From the NCBI GenBank assembly GCA_030407085.1, contig CM059586.1:12666001-12730000 (forward strand): a stretch of 64,000 bases of DNA, read 5' to 3'. The stretch is from Trichopria drosophilae. Lineage: Eukaryota; Arthropoda; Insecta; Hymenoptera; Diapriidae. Shown piece after piece: positions 1 through 11,161 of the stretch; position 1 is the stretch's first letter, and every line of letters starts with the position of its first letter. A program made the translations under genes and the position numbers. A model generated the notes under the pieces. That model saw only the letters and a program-made list of their open reading frames with translations, was not told the origin of the DNA and ran no database searches.

Positions 1-1
1 T

Positions 2-238
2 CGGTTGTTGACGACGAAGCAACCTGGTTCAACGCCGATCGTCGCCATTGGCAAGGACAGGCTACGCGGTACGTCGGTAACGAGCAGTAACGATTCGACC
101 GCCGAAATCCCCACGCGAAGATCGGTACGGCAGAGCGCAGCTTCTCCGCTAGCGACGCCAGCGGGTAACACAAGAGGCGCATCTAGATCAATGGAAGATG
201 TAAATCGAAGAAAAACACGGAGTGGAGCCGGTGAGTAA
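2..238 (+). CDS. C-terminal coding exon of an unidentified protein (5' end outside window)
   Basis: The reading frame is open from the left edge and ends at a TAA at 236-238, giving 78 residues of a C-terminus. The peptide is low in hydrophobics and rich in Ser, Thr, Arg and Ala, with a basic tail (NRRKTRSGAGE), so it looks like a disordered tail rather than a folded domain. Local base composition is clearly more GC-rich than the following DNA, and CpG-containing codons such as ACG and CGA are frequent, as in real coding sequence. No splice acceptor is visible inside, so the exon starts left of the window. I do not recognise the family. The long AT-rich tract that follows without another coding block fits a 3' untranslated region. 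The TTG near position 5 is internal and not a start. Confidence 0.6.
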   Translation, partial: RLLTTKQPGSTPIVAIGKDRLRGTSVTSSNDSTAEIPTRRSVRQSAASPLATPAGNTRGASRSMEDVNRRKTRSGAGE

Positions 239-2628
239 ATTAAATCGTAAATGAAATCGCACCTGCCGCGAAATCTCTATTACGACAGGATTAGACGTTT
301 TTTATAAGCAGATTGATTCTATACGTTTACACGCGTCTCTTCTGATCAGTCGACGGGTCAAAAAGAAACAATTATTCAATGTACAGTACTTGAAAGATAT
401 TCGAATCGTTTCAAATATGTACTACTGCTGTGATATACGTGCATTCAAAGTCAAGTGCTACGATAATACAGATTTTTATATGCGTGTTTAATGGGTCGCG
501 AATCCGACGAGGAGATCGGCTTTTTTTTTTATAAAGCATAAAAAAAAAACGAACGAAAGTAAAGAAATTTAAAGCCGATCTCCCATCTCCAAATGGTACG
601 CGCAGTCGACGCTTACCGACACGTTCCAGGTTTCACTTATCCGGTTCAATTTGGTGACATATTGAACTTTTTGGAATATCGATAACATCGGATACAGAAT
701 GTAATTCTAGGGTAGTGGACCACCGACGGACCGTTTCCTTTATGGAAAAACACTGTGAACGGTTGTCGGTATTAAATTATGTATTGGTAGTACTTGTAAC
801 GCGAACTGTTGGTAGTACTAATAGCTTATAACGGTAGAAACAGTAACGTACGTAGTAATGTGGGAAGACAGCGTAATTGAAGTGTTCGTGACATCAGTAA
901 AAAGTATTGAATTTGTGCTTCGATTATTATTATTGTGGACTATCAGTACTACTTAGAGGCGTTTGACACCGCAGGCTAGTACCGCACTCTGTCATTGGTA
1001 CTAATTCCTAATTTAATATCGTCGAACCCTCGATGGTGGTTTTCGATAAGGGGAGCTCGTAAGCGCCGCTGCGCAGACCGGTATGGCGCGATTGGGAACC
1101 GTTAAAAAAAAGAAAAAAAAAATTAGATTATAGTACTTTTAACAGAAAACAGCTCGTACAGCGGGAACGATTTTTTAGTGACAACCGAGACAGCGGAGCA
1201 GGCGAAACGGAGGCGAATATCTCGAGAAAACAAATGACCTTCGGAAAGCGACCTTGACAGCGATTAGCTACGGTTGCTCGTCAAGGCCTATCTGTTTGGT
1301 TGTCCGACTGTCCGTTATCGATGGTTTATACGATCACCGTGTGGCTGGACCCCACCTGGTGAATCCCTACCTAGGTGTCAATAGCGCACAACGTTGCTGT
1401 TCCAAGCCGTCAGGAGTGTAGCGGACGAAGGAGTGCTAGCTTTTGCGAACGTTTTTTTTCCTCTTTATATATTGAAAGTACGGCGGCGAATATCGGTATT
1501 GTCTTCAGCGATTCGTCGATTGTCGCATTCGACCAATGGAATAAGATTCATATTTTTCTCTTCGCAATTGACACGAACGACGCTCTAGGGTTTTAAAAAA
1601 AACGGATCGTCGATCTAGGGTCGGAATTTTAGCGGGGCTCTCACACCGACTAGCTATCCTTGGTTCTCTCGTACTCCCACATCCTGACCGAACAGACGCT
1701 CGGTTACCCGGGTGTGATTAAGGTAGGGGTTTCGTAACGGCTCGCCCGGGTGACCGAACGGACCTTCGATACGGCCATGTCTATCCGAACCTCTCTTTTA
1801 CCCTCGCTAAGCGCGCAACGCTAGCCGACATTGTTTGTACGACGGGGGGCTAATGACTTTATACCGAACACAAAAAGAGAACAATTCTGACTCATTCGCA
1901 CCAGAGATGAAAAAGCAATAGATTTGTTGAGGTTAGGTTGATCAGTGAAAAGTGAATGTCGAATAAAATTCGAATATTTCACGAAAGATTATTTTTTATA
2001 ATTCTTTTTTTTTTAAGCGTCGAGCAACTTTCTTCGTGTTTATCTTTTAAACAATTCGTAACTTTTTTTTTTTTATTTCGAATACCTTCGTGCCGCGAAC
2101 GAGTCGAGTAAAATATTTGTTATTTTATAATTGATGGGTAAGTATTCTTGCACTTCTTATCTGTAAAAAAAAAAGAAATGTAAATTGTGGAGGAAAAACA
2201 ATGTATATTGGATATATTTTGGATAAATCTGTTGTAAATTTATAATTTTAAAGAAATTAGTGACAAATCATAAAGCGGGTAATTTCGGAGAAATCGGGAA
2301 GAAGAAAAAAAGGGAAAAGGAATGCAAAAATACTGATTTAAGTAGCGCGCGACTCGCGTAGTGAAAATATTTTCGTTCGGTCATTAACCATACAGTCATA
2401 TCATCCCGAATTACCGAGCGATGGTAAACGAGAGACCGAAAGATCGATGAGTCGCGCATTCGCGAATTCAAATCTACTGCCGTAATGTAAAATAGACCGT
2501 TATTTCGTTGCAAAGTAATAAGCATTAAAAAAAAAAAAAATAAAACCGTCTCTTAAGATCGCTGATAACCAGCGAGCGCACTGAAAGATCCCGTTCGAAT
2601 TACGCGAGGTTCGAACTATTTATATTCC

Positions 2629-4901
2629 TGTAAATATCATGATTTTCCGTATTAATTATTATTATTATCGTTAAAAAAATTCGCATGAACTATCTCCGAC
2701 GGTCGGCAAATCCTTTGTCCCCCCCCCCCCCTTTCTTCCGGTTTTTGTCAATGGATTAAGAAACCTAGTCTTTCTTTTTTTGCTCACACAATGGGAATTG
2801 GCAATCGAAAAATATCGATCGACTCGGATCGATTTCACTCAAGTGCTCGAGTCTATCGAAACTCGAAAATAAACGTTTTAACCCCTTTTTAACCCTCGCT
2901 GTAAATATATCGAATCTGGACACAATTTTTGTTCGAAACCAACATGAAAATCTTTAATCGATACGTTTTAACTCTTTCAGTCACGCAATTAGGATAATTC
3001 ACAAAACATTATAATCGCTATTGAAAATAGGGATTCTGGGGTCGCTGAATACGAATCCGATTAGCAAAATATTAAAAATTCAAAATGGCGGATCCAATAT
3101 GGCAGACGAATTTTTCAAAAAAATTATTCAAATTTTTCAAAACATATCGGATTCGTAATCAGCGACCCCAAAAAACCCCAAGTAACAAGTTTAAAGTGAT
3201 TTGGATCATTTTTTGAAAAAGTCGTCCGCCATTTTAAATTTATGAAAACTAATAGGAGATTCGTAATCGGCAATCTCATAAACCCCAGAGTAACTAGTTT
3301 CAAGTGATTTGAATGATTTTTGTGAAAAAGTCGTCCGCCATCAATATGACGATAAAAATGTCGGATTTAATGATCCGCCATTTTGAATTTTTGAAAACCA
3401 AACCCCCGATTAACAATTTCTGTGACTGAAAGGGTTAAAGAAACGTAAATGAGTTTTTTTTTTTTAATCGCGAAAGTTTACTTGGACAGTAAGCTCAAAT
3501 TTGGCGCGAAAAGGGGTTAAGACGCACCGCGATAATAAAACGGCGTTTTATTTTAGAATTGCGCGTAAAATGGACGTTGGGATAAGTCATGCAGGAATCT
3601 AAGAAGATAATAACTGTAATTATTATTGTGAAGGGAAGCAAAATCAATCCAATGTTAATGCGATGGGTAATATACGAACGAATATATTTTGTAAATAATT
3701 TCTCGTAACGGTATGCGAATGCATCTCATTGTAAATATCGAAACTGTTCGAATTTTTATTGAATTAGTGATAGTTCAAATCGTGCAACGTCACTGTCATT
3801 ATTATCATTGCTACATTATTATTAATGATTAAATATTATTATTATTATTAATGATTCTTAGTTATCATTAATTATTATTATATTATATTATATTATTATA
3901 TGATTGCTATTATCATTAATATTATGAATTGTTCGTATTTATGTAATTATCTCTTGAAATATCTTTCTCTTGCTTGGTATCCTCCGTCAATGGAGTCATC
4001 GGCGGGAAAAATCCGCGTCCTTGTTGGCACCTTCGCGCGATCTTGTTTATTCATCCGGATATCCTAGTTTATTCTTATACGATTCTAGGCATAAACATTT
4101 TTAATGTTTAAAATAGTATCGAGTAGCCATCGCTCCATTCTTTTTTTTTTGTCGTTTACTATAGATTCTTACGCCCATTGGGGATGAAACTCGAACGAGA
4201 TCACTTTTCCGAAGTGTTCTTTCGTTTAATTAATCAAAACACGTGAAATTATAAGACGCGCGGAAATTTGGTCTTTCGAGATTCGTTTTGGAAATAGTTT
4301 TTTTCTCGCATCTCGGGTCGAAAATCTGGTGGGACGTGGTCTTTTTTTCAAAGGTACTTCTAGATACGTCGCCGTATTGGCCCAAACTCATCGCGGAAGC
4401 CGGTTTAAATGATTTAGTAGTAAACGTTGTTTCGCTATAACGGAGAAAATCAACTTGACGAATTCGCGTCTCCTCACTCTCAAATCTCATGTCCTCCCCG
4501 GTTGTATATATTAGCATGCTTATTTCGTTGTCCTAGGACGCGCGACGCGCGTCGTTGAAGGGCATAGGTAATGAACCACATTGTACATAAAAATGCGGAC
4601 GAATGAGTGGGAATGGTAAATTTAGTTTGGTCTATACTCTACATTGTGATGGGGTAAAGTGTAATGTAAAACGTAGCTCTTAAAAAAACTTACGAATTTA
4701 AGAATCACTGATGACGAAGGGGGGGAGAGACGTCAACGGGCGAGCGAGTGCGAATGTTGTAATTTTCGTTGTAAAATATTCCTGTCGACATTATAGTTAG
4801 GTTAGGCTAGGCATTACTACGTTATAATTTTATTATCGAACATTACATTTATATAATTGTATAGAGTATAAAAGACAGAAATTAAGCTTCGTGTGTAAAT
4901 A
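2629..4901 (+). promoter_or_regulatory. Cluster of Pumilio-type TGTANATA sites in the presumed 3' UTR
   Basis: Plus-strand matches to TGTANATA lie at 2629-2636, 2900-2907, 3690-3697, 3730-3737, 4503-4510, 4582-4589 and 4894-4901. Pumilio/PUF proteins bind UGUANAUA in 3' UTRs to repress or destabilise mRNA. The pair at 3690 and 3730 is closely spaced. Binding is inferred from the motif and from the UTR assignment. Confidence 0.35.
2972..3434. mobile_element. TTAA-flanked MITE carrying ATGGCGG-repeat DNA
   Basis: TTAA lies at 2968-2971 and 3435-3438. The inward ends are inverted copies (left CTCTTTCAGTCAC, right complement CCCTTTCAGTCAC). The interior holds three to four degenerate units of the 120-bp repeat (GGTCGCTGA...ATGGCGGATCCAATATGGC). 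TTAA duplication with CCC-starting ends is the hallmark of piggyBac-type elements; the assignment is by ends only, as no transposase is present. Confidence 0.65.
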
Positions 4902-5473
4902 CAAGATACTCTACGGCTAAGTAAATCTTTTTTAAGCGTCCCAGATAACATTAAAGGGCTTTTGAAGGTCGAAATGATTTAGGCGCGGTCAATCGTGTAC
5001 ATTTCAGTGAGATAAGTATATTAGGGGTAGGCGCAAACGGGGCCTCTCAAACATTTGCAATTTCGTAATGTGGAATTTTCGAATTTTTTATTTGTAAAGT
5101 GAGAAAGTCAAGTCGAGCGAGAGGGAAGAGGAAGAGAGGAGGCGTGGGCTGACGAAGAAGAAGACTCTGTGTAAAGAAAACTGGCCGACTGTAAAATAAA
5201 GCGTGGAGGCAGCGCCGATCGATAAATCTCGTTCTTTTTTTCTACGAACGCAACGTAGGTCGACGACTAAGACGACAGCTAGGTAGAAGGCGGAGAGAGA
5301 GTTCTTCACGAGCCCCTTAATCTTATGAGTGGAAGCTGCAAAAAAAAATAAAATAAAAATTATATCGTACGCGTTTAAGAAACTGCGTCTTTTTCGGAAG
5401 CAACGGAACGGCGCCCTTCGATGATTCCGAAAATCCCGCCGACGTGAAACATTTGTATTTTTAGTATTCGATT

Positions 5474-5479
5474 AATAAA
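5474..5479 (+). terminator. Candidate polyadenylation signal AATAAA
   Basis: AATAAA lies within an AT-rich tract near the right end of the presumed 3' UTR. A second AATAAA lies at 5195-5200. Which one is used cannot be told from sequence alone. Confidence 0.25.
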
Positions 5480-5900
5480 TAATATAAATAGGAGTGACGG
5501 TAAAAAAAAAATCGATTGATAATAATCCGACGTGGATATGTAAAACAAAAAGTAAAATATTAGATACCATATTATTATATTTGTAGAAACGAGAGTCGAG
5601 CACGCGAGAAAAGAAATTGCGCTATAATTATGAAGAAAATATTACAATTATATTATTATCTATTATTACACAAAGTGAATACACAACATAGTAATTTGCT
5701 AATTGTACCTTTTAATAATTACTGTAGACACATTGATGAAAAAGGTTTTTTTTCTTGTTATTAATTATTAATTACCAGAATAGACTTACCAGAAAATGAA
5801 AAAAGTGTTATAAAAAATGATACATTGGCGTGTTTCTTGTATTTTGTGATACCTTCCCTGCATGTACAAATATATTTACGCAATTGAACATTGGATACAG

Positions 5901-6352
5901 CTAGAACATCAGGTAACGTACGAGTTTTAATAATAATGTTAATATTAGTGTATATTATCGAATATCATGTAATTTATTATGTTTTGTTTCTCCTAATAAT
6001 TCGTCTCACTATCCTTTTACACGATATTTATCTGATGTGTTATAATTTGGTACATAATATAGGATATTATAGGATACACAATTCTGATACGTTTTCATTG
6101 TATCGTATCTAACTCGAAACAAACTGAAATCACGTATTTTCAACATATACATTTACACACGACACTTCGACGCATACACTTTCAACACAAACAAATTTAA
6201 CTTCACTGGTAGCCATTTTCAAACAAAAACTACCAAAACTGGTACGAGCAAGTTTTTATGATATCAAGAACCTGAAACATGGGTTCCATTTTTTCATAAA
6301 ACATATAAACGTAAAAAAAAACTCACCTACCCCACCCCCTTCGTACATTTTT
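5901..6352. other. AT-rich stretch without a gene
   Basis: I see no coding frame or complete element. Short ACTGGTAC-type motifs near 6240 and 6395 resemble each other and flank the left end of the next element. Confidence 0.4.
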
Positions 6353-6356
6353 TTAA

Positions 6357-7962
6357 CCACTTAAGTGGCAGTTGTTTAAAAAAAAAAGTGCCAGAAGTGG
6401 TACAGCCCTGTACTTAAGATATCGAAAAACGGTGAAACACGGGTTCCTTTTTTTCCCTAAAATATATATTTAACATTTAATTAATCATTTAAAAAATCAA
6501 GTAATATTTCACATTTATGTCGGCCATCTTGGATCCACCATTTCGAATTTACAAAATCTGACTTCAAATTCGTAATCAGCGACCCAAAAAATTCCCGAGT
6601 ACCAACTTTCATGAAAATCAAGTAAATTTTTACATTTATGTCGGCCATCTTGGAACCAACATTTTGAATTTTCAAAATCTGATTTCAGATTTATAATCAG
6701 CGGCCCCGAAACCCCCCGAGAACCCAGTTTCATAAAGTTTGGGTAATTTTTCGCATTTCGGTCGGCCATCTTGGATCCGCCATTTTGAATTTTCAAAATC
6801 TGACTTCAGATTCGTAATCGGCGACCCCGAAAACCCCAGAGTAACAATTTTCAGCTGTTTTCCGTATAAAGAAAAATGTGCGCCGCACATTTTAATAAAT
6901 TTAGCAAATTTACAGCCGCCATATTGGATCCGCCATTTTGAATTTTCCCATTTTGACGACAGATTCGGGAACGAAATAAAACAATATTGAAACATGTTTA
7001 TATGAACATGATTACAAATGAGTGTCAAGTGATTCATTTGTTTATAGTTTAAAAAAAAAAAAGATAAAAAATCACAAACTAATTTCATAAAGCTATTTCA
7101 ATTTAATTTTGTAATGGTAATGGCAGGTTATCTACTTATTATATATACTTATTTTATGCGAAATAGCAGATATCTCTCTAGTAAAAGAAAGAAAACTTCA
7201 TCAAATTCTTCAGAAAGCGTTGGATCCATTTTTTCGTACTGCAACGAAAATGATGAATGGTTTGCTGAAGAAAATGATGAAGAAATAAATATTTTATATG
7301 AATAGAATGATATGTTTGATGTAGATGATGTACATTTGGAATTTTACAACTGTGATGTTGGAATTTCGAATTCTTCCATCAAAAATACCTCAAATAAATA
7401 CAGTAATTTTAGATGAATAAAATAATTTTGCATTTCGAATCATCATGTTGTATTCGCCATTTTGAATTTTCGAAATGAATCCATATTCGTAATCAGCGAC
7501 CTCAAAAATCCCCGAATAACAAATCTCAGTTAGATCAAGTAACTTTTTGCACTACGATCAGCCATCTTGGATTCGCCATTTTGAATTTTGAAAATCAGAG
7601 ATCAGATTCGTAATCAGTGACCATAAAAAAACCCCAACTATCGAGTTTCAAACGAATCCGATGAATTTTTAAAAATTCGTCTGCCATCTTGGATCTGCCA
7701 TGTTGAATTGTGAAATTCTGAGATCAGATTCGTAATCAGTGACCATAAAAACCCTCAACTAACGAGTTTCTTGCAAATCCGATGAATTTTTAAAAATTCG
7801 TCTGCCATCTTGGATCTGCCATGTTGAATTTTAAAATCTGAGATCAGATCCGTATTCGGCGACCTAAGAAACTATAGTATACCAAATTTCTATAAAAAAT
7901 TCATTGAAAGTTGTGGAAGTTATTTAAAAATGTACACATATGATACATTACCAGCGAAGTGG
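6357..7962. mobile_element. TTAA-flanked element with two arrays of the 120-bp ATGGCGG repeat
   Basis: TTAA lies at 6353-6356 and 7963-7966. The left end CCACTTAAGTGG and the right complement CCACTTCGCTGG form inverted ends. Inside are two arrays: about 6500-6960 (GTAATCAGCG landmarks at about 6571, 6692 and 6813) and about 7440-7880 (about 7490, 7610, 7731 and 7851), both with a period near 120 bp. Between them is an acidic reading frame described separately. The layout fits an autonomous piggyBac-type element that lost its enzyme. Confidence 0.55.
7114..7417 (+). pseudogene. Acidic reading-frame remnant inside the TTAA element (possible piggyBac-type N-terminus)
   Basis: A frame beginning at 7114 reads through a basic stretch (SSKRKKTSSNSSES), then a strongly acidic one (ENDEWFAEENDEEI), hits a TAG at 7303-7305 and stays open in the same frame to a TGA at 7415-7417, with more acidic residues (DMFDVDDVHLEFYNC). 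PiggyBac-family transposases commonly start with a long acidic, low-complexity segment, and this one sits in the middle of an element with TTAA at both ends. No catalytic-domain sequence follows; repeat units take over at 7440. The family assignment rests on context and composition, not on a conserved motif. It is otherwise an unrecognised short frame. Confidence 0.3.
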
Positions 7963-7966
7963 TTAA

Positions 7967-8481
7967 AATGATAGCAAATGTACTACGAATAGAATTATAA
8001 TTTAGAAAGGTTGATTTTCGCCAACAAATTTTCGATGCCCCTGTCAAACTTCGCTGAAGGTTATCAAGCACAAAACGTAAGTGTGTATATTTAGCTGCCA
8101 GTATTTTAGGAAATTTTATATAATTAAAGGATATAATAATGTTTGTCACAAATTACTGTCAAATTAAGAACTGCGCTTAAGGAGGTTGGTATGGTTAAAA
8201 ATTAACAAACAGATTCTGATAAAAAATTACAAGACGTTAATATGAATATAAAATGAATTCCCTGAAAATTTTGCGTCATTTGGATACCTCAGTGTTGAGA
8301 AATAATTATGAAAAACATTATGTGTCTATTAACATGGTGTCTTATGTAAAATGACATTTTTCAAGTCTTTATATGCGAGATTTGCACAGAATTAACAAAT
8401 AGATTTACTTAAAATTAATGTCGATTAAAGAAAAATATATAATAAATGTTCGAGAGAAAGAATTAGATTGATTGGATACGC
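7967..8481. other. Stretch without a gene between two elements
   Basis: AT-rich sequence with no coding signal or inverted repeat that I can support. Confidence 0.4.
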
Positions 8482-8483
8482 TA

Positions 8484-9515
8484 CACTGTAAAAAATGGAA
8501 ATGTAAATTTACAACTTGTAGAGTTGGACACAATATTGCCCATGCTGCAAGTAGGACTTTTACGCAATATTATTGTAAATTTACATAGGCACTGTGAATA
8601 TTACTTTTTTACCTTTGTAAATGTCAACTTGTAATTGTAAATTTACAATTGAAAGTGGATTTTACAGGTTACGGTAATATTACACCGTAGAGAAGTTTAA
8701 ATTTTCCAAGAGAATAGTAAATTTACAACAAAATACATTTTAGGAAAAATTTTAGGTTATGTACTAAAGCGCCATAGCCTTATGCGGGCAGGTGATTTGA
8801 ACTCTACATTACGTGGTAAAATTTATGCACGTACTCCTGAACCAATTATAGTGGCTTGTAATAATAATTTGTTATTTTAATAATTTATGAATTTAGATTT
8901 TATGATTTAATGTTTTCTTTCAACAAAAGTTTTATCGACAAAAGATTATAGCTCTAAAACTTGCTTTCGATCAAAGTTTTTCTATCAACAAAAGAATTTA
9001 GATTTAATGTTTTCTTTCGACAAGAGTTTTACTATTGACAAAAAGAAAGATTTTAGCTCTAAAATTGGCTTTCCATCAAAGTTTTACTATCAACAAAAGA
9101 TATTAGATTTAATGTTTTCTTCCGACAAAAGAATAGCTCTAAAATCCTCCAAAATATTAAAATACATCTTATAATGAATTTTACAATGTATTCCTCTGTT
9201 TTACATTTAAAAACAAAATAAAACTAAAATATGTGGAATTTTAATGTAAAAATTAATTTTACTACACCAATGGTTTTTCCCCTCATATTGTAAATTTACC
9301 ATGTACAGAATGGGCTCGATTTTTACCCACTTATAGCGTTGGAAAAACGCGTTGCGTTGTAAATTTACCACCTTCAGTGTAGGGAATTTACAAATCGTTC
9401 TGAAATTCCTAACCTCCCGCGGGAAATTTACAACTTTTAACGTGGGAATATCACCATATTTTTAGGCAGGAAAATCACAACAAAATTGTAAATTTCATTT
9501 ACATTTTTTACAGTG
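8484..9515. mobile_element. 1.03-kb TA-flanked MITE with CACTGTAAAAAATG ends
   Basis: The ends are inverted copies (CACTGTAAAAAATG ... CATTTTTTACAGTG) and a TA lies on both sides (8482-8483, 9516-9517). The interior carries the perfect palindrome GTAAATTTAC at 8503, 8575, 8637, 8717, 9290 and 9359, plus decayed copies, and a short tandem block in the middle. It has no coding capacity. Superfamily is unassigned; the TA duplication is compatible with Tc1/mariner-like mobilisation. Confidence 0.65.
8904..9150. repeat. Imperfect tandem repeat of about 100 bp, 2.5 copies
   Basis: Units start at GATTTAATGTTTTCTT (8904, 9001, 9106). Each contains a CAACAAAAG block, AGCTCTAAAA and CATCAAAGTTTT. It lies entirely inside the 8484-9515 element. 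Confidence 0.6.
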
Positions 9516-9617
9516 TAGGTAAGAGAACTTCAATGAAATTGTTGCCAAAAGTTCATTATCGTACAGGTTAGAAGCCATTATACGACTTCCGAACGGTACT
9601 GAACTAGTAAAAATTGG

Positions 9618-10424
9618 GTGAAAATTGCACTTGACTCCCTACGTACCATATCGCGGAAAACATCTGAAACTGGTTACTCGGGGGTCTTCGGGGTCGCTGA
9701 TCACGAATCCGGACTCAGATTTTCAGAATTCAAGATGGCGGATCCAATATGGCGGACCAAATTCAGGAAAAGTTACTTGATCGAGCTGAAACTGGGTGCT
9801 TGGGGTTTTTAAAGAAGCTCAGCTTCAGATATTGAAAATTCAAAATGGCAATTCTAACTTTGCTAACCAAATTCATGAAATCAATGGTGATTATGATAAA
9901 AAGATTAAAAGATCCCGTGTGTAACTACCGATTTGAGCTGAAAAGGAAACTTTTTTTTAATTTGGTCCGCCATATTGGATCCGCCATTTTAAATTTTCAA
10001 TATCTGAGACTGGATCAGCCACCCTAAAAGCCCCCGAGTTCCCAGTTTCAGCTAGTTCAAGTAAGTTTTTCTGAATTTGGTCCGCCATATTAGATCCACC
10101 ATCTTGAATTTTTAAAATCTTAGGCCGGATTCATAATCTGCGACCCTGAAAATCCTAGTATACCATAGGTTGCAAAAATACGTTAAATACTTTTCCTAGT
10201 AATACTTTTTTTTAAAAAGTGTTATTTTTCAGAATTTATTTAGTTATATCAACAAATTTGCAGCAAGTATTGACTAATTGCACATAATTTCAGATTTTTT
10301 GATATATTATGATATTGAAATAACAAAAAAAAAAAAGAATGAGTCTATCAAATTTTAACTTAAAAACGAAATAAACCACGAGGAAATAGGTGGTATAGAT
10401 TCTATACCACCATGCCGGAAAGGG
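9618..10424. repeat. ATGGCGG-repeat array with a TTAA right end
   Basis: Units with the paired ATGGCGG cores occur at about 9735 and, in the opposite orientation, at about 9965 and 10080, separated by spacers ending in GGTCGCTGA-type sequence. The right boundary CCGGAAAGGG-TTAA (10425-10428) looks like the TTAA-element terminus, but I could not find a matching left TIR, so the left end is probably lost. The open frames seen here are translations of the repeat and not genes. Confidence 0.5.
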
Positions 10425-10436
10425 TTAAGACTTAAT

Positions 10437-10900
10437 GTAACTATAAACAGTCCGACATACAAATTAGCAAAATTTTTTTCAAATACAATATCCAAAGTCA
10501 TGGAAAAAATTCAAACAACAAAGATTTATGGTCCCTAGTCGAAGCAATTAAACATACGAAAATACCAGGAAATTATAAAATGATTTCATTTGATGTTATA
10601 TGGATGTTTACGAATATATATAACGATTTAGTAATGGAAAGCATCCAAAATAAGTGGAACTAAATTAAAAAAAAAAATCTCTGGAAGAACTAGATTTCAG
10701 AACAGCAATAATCGCATGTTTAGATTCCACATACTTTAAATTTAATAACAGTGTTTACAAACAAACTTACGGCATGTTAAAGAAAACCAGATTACTGAGG
10801 TGGAAAGTGAATCTTGGAGTAAAATTGTTTATCTCGAATATAAATAGTGAAATAATATGCGGGTTCATCAACGAATACTTTTTATCGTAATAGTACTTGA
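10437..10900 (+). pseudogene. Heavily decayed Penelope-like reverse-transcriptase fragment
   Basis: Across several frames one can read SPTYKLAKFFSNTISK and then a counterpart of the SxDVxxLFTNIP reverse-transcriptase block (MISFDVIWMFTNI) at about 10585-10615. Both are followed by remnants of the region before the catalytic box (FKFNNSVYKQTYGM) near 10740-10775, interrupted by many stops. The order matches the intact-looking part of the second copy just downstream. This is an older, different Penelope-like subfamily copy and is certainly non-functional. Confidence 0.5.
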
Positions 10901-10904
10901 ACTA

Positions 10905-11161
10905 TAGATCCCTTCTAATATTGCAAAAGCATTTAACTAAATCCCTCCTCCGGAGAGGCAAGAGGAAGGGGAGGGGGACTATCTTATAACAACTGCTTAA
11001 ATGTGGAATGCTCCAAAGATTTTTTTTTGTATTTTCCTCTTTTTAGTGTATAAATAAATTATAAAGATTATTCACTTATGATATGCAATGTGCAGGAGAA
11101 TGGTTAACTGTAATTTATTATTTATAGTGAATTAAAATATGAATTATGAATATTCCGTTAT
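10905..11161. other. Spacer between two Penelope-like fragments
   Basis: AT-rich with a short GC-rich purine patch (GGAGAGGCAAGAGGAAGGGG at about 10951-10970). No coding signal. Confidence 0.3.

Larger units (their letters stand above)
239..5900 (+). other. Probable long 3' untranslated region of the left-edge gene
   Basis: There is no coding block on either strand in this stretch; all open frames are short and compositionally random. It is less TE-like than the rest of the window, apart from one TTAA-flanked insertion at 2972-3434. It contains several AATAAA sequences, runs of A and T, a C-run at about 2720, ATT microsatellite-like tracts at 3780-3910 and clustered TGTANATA motifs. Long 3' UTRs of this size are known for insect neural and RNA-regulated genes. 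Assignment to the left gene is inference from position and orientation. Confidence 0.4.

Noticed and set aside
4796..4813. TTAGGTTAGG-like telomere sequence
   Set aside because: Only two units, in unique DNA; not a telomeric tract.
5088..5309. 73-aa minus-strand frame and similar frames in the presumed 3' UTR
   Set aside because: Hydrophobic/Ser runs from low-complexity purine-rich DNA; no start context or conservation cue.
6481..7088. Overlapping minus- and plus-strand frames with repeated GGSKMAD / FEFSK peptides
   Set aside because: They translate the 120-bp ATGGCGG repeat on both strands and carry no independent coding signal.
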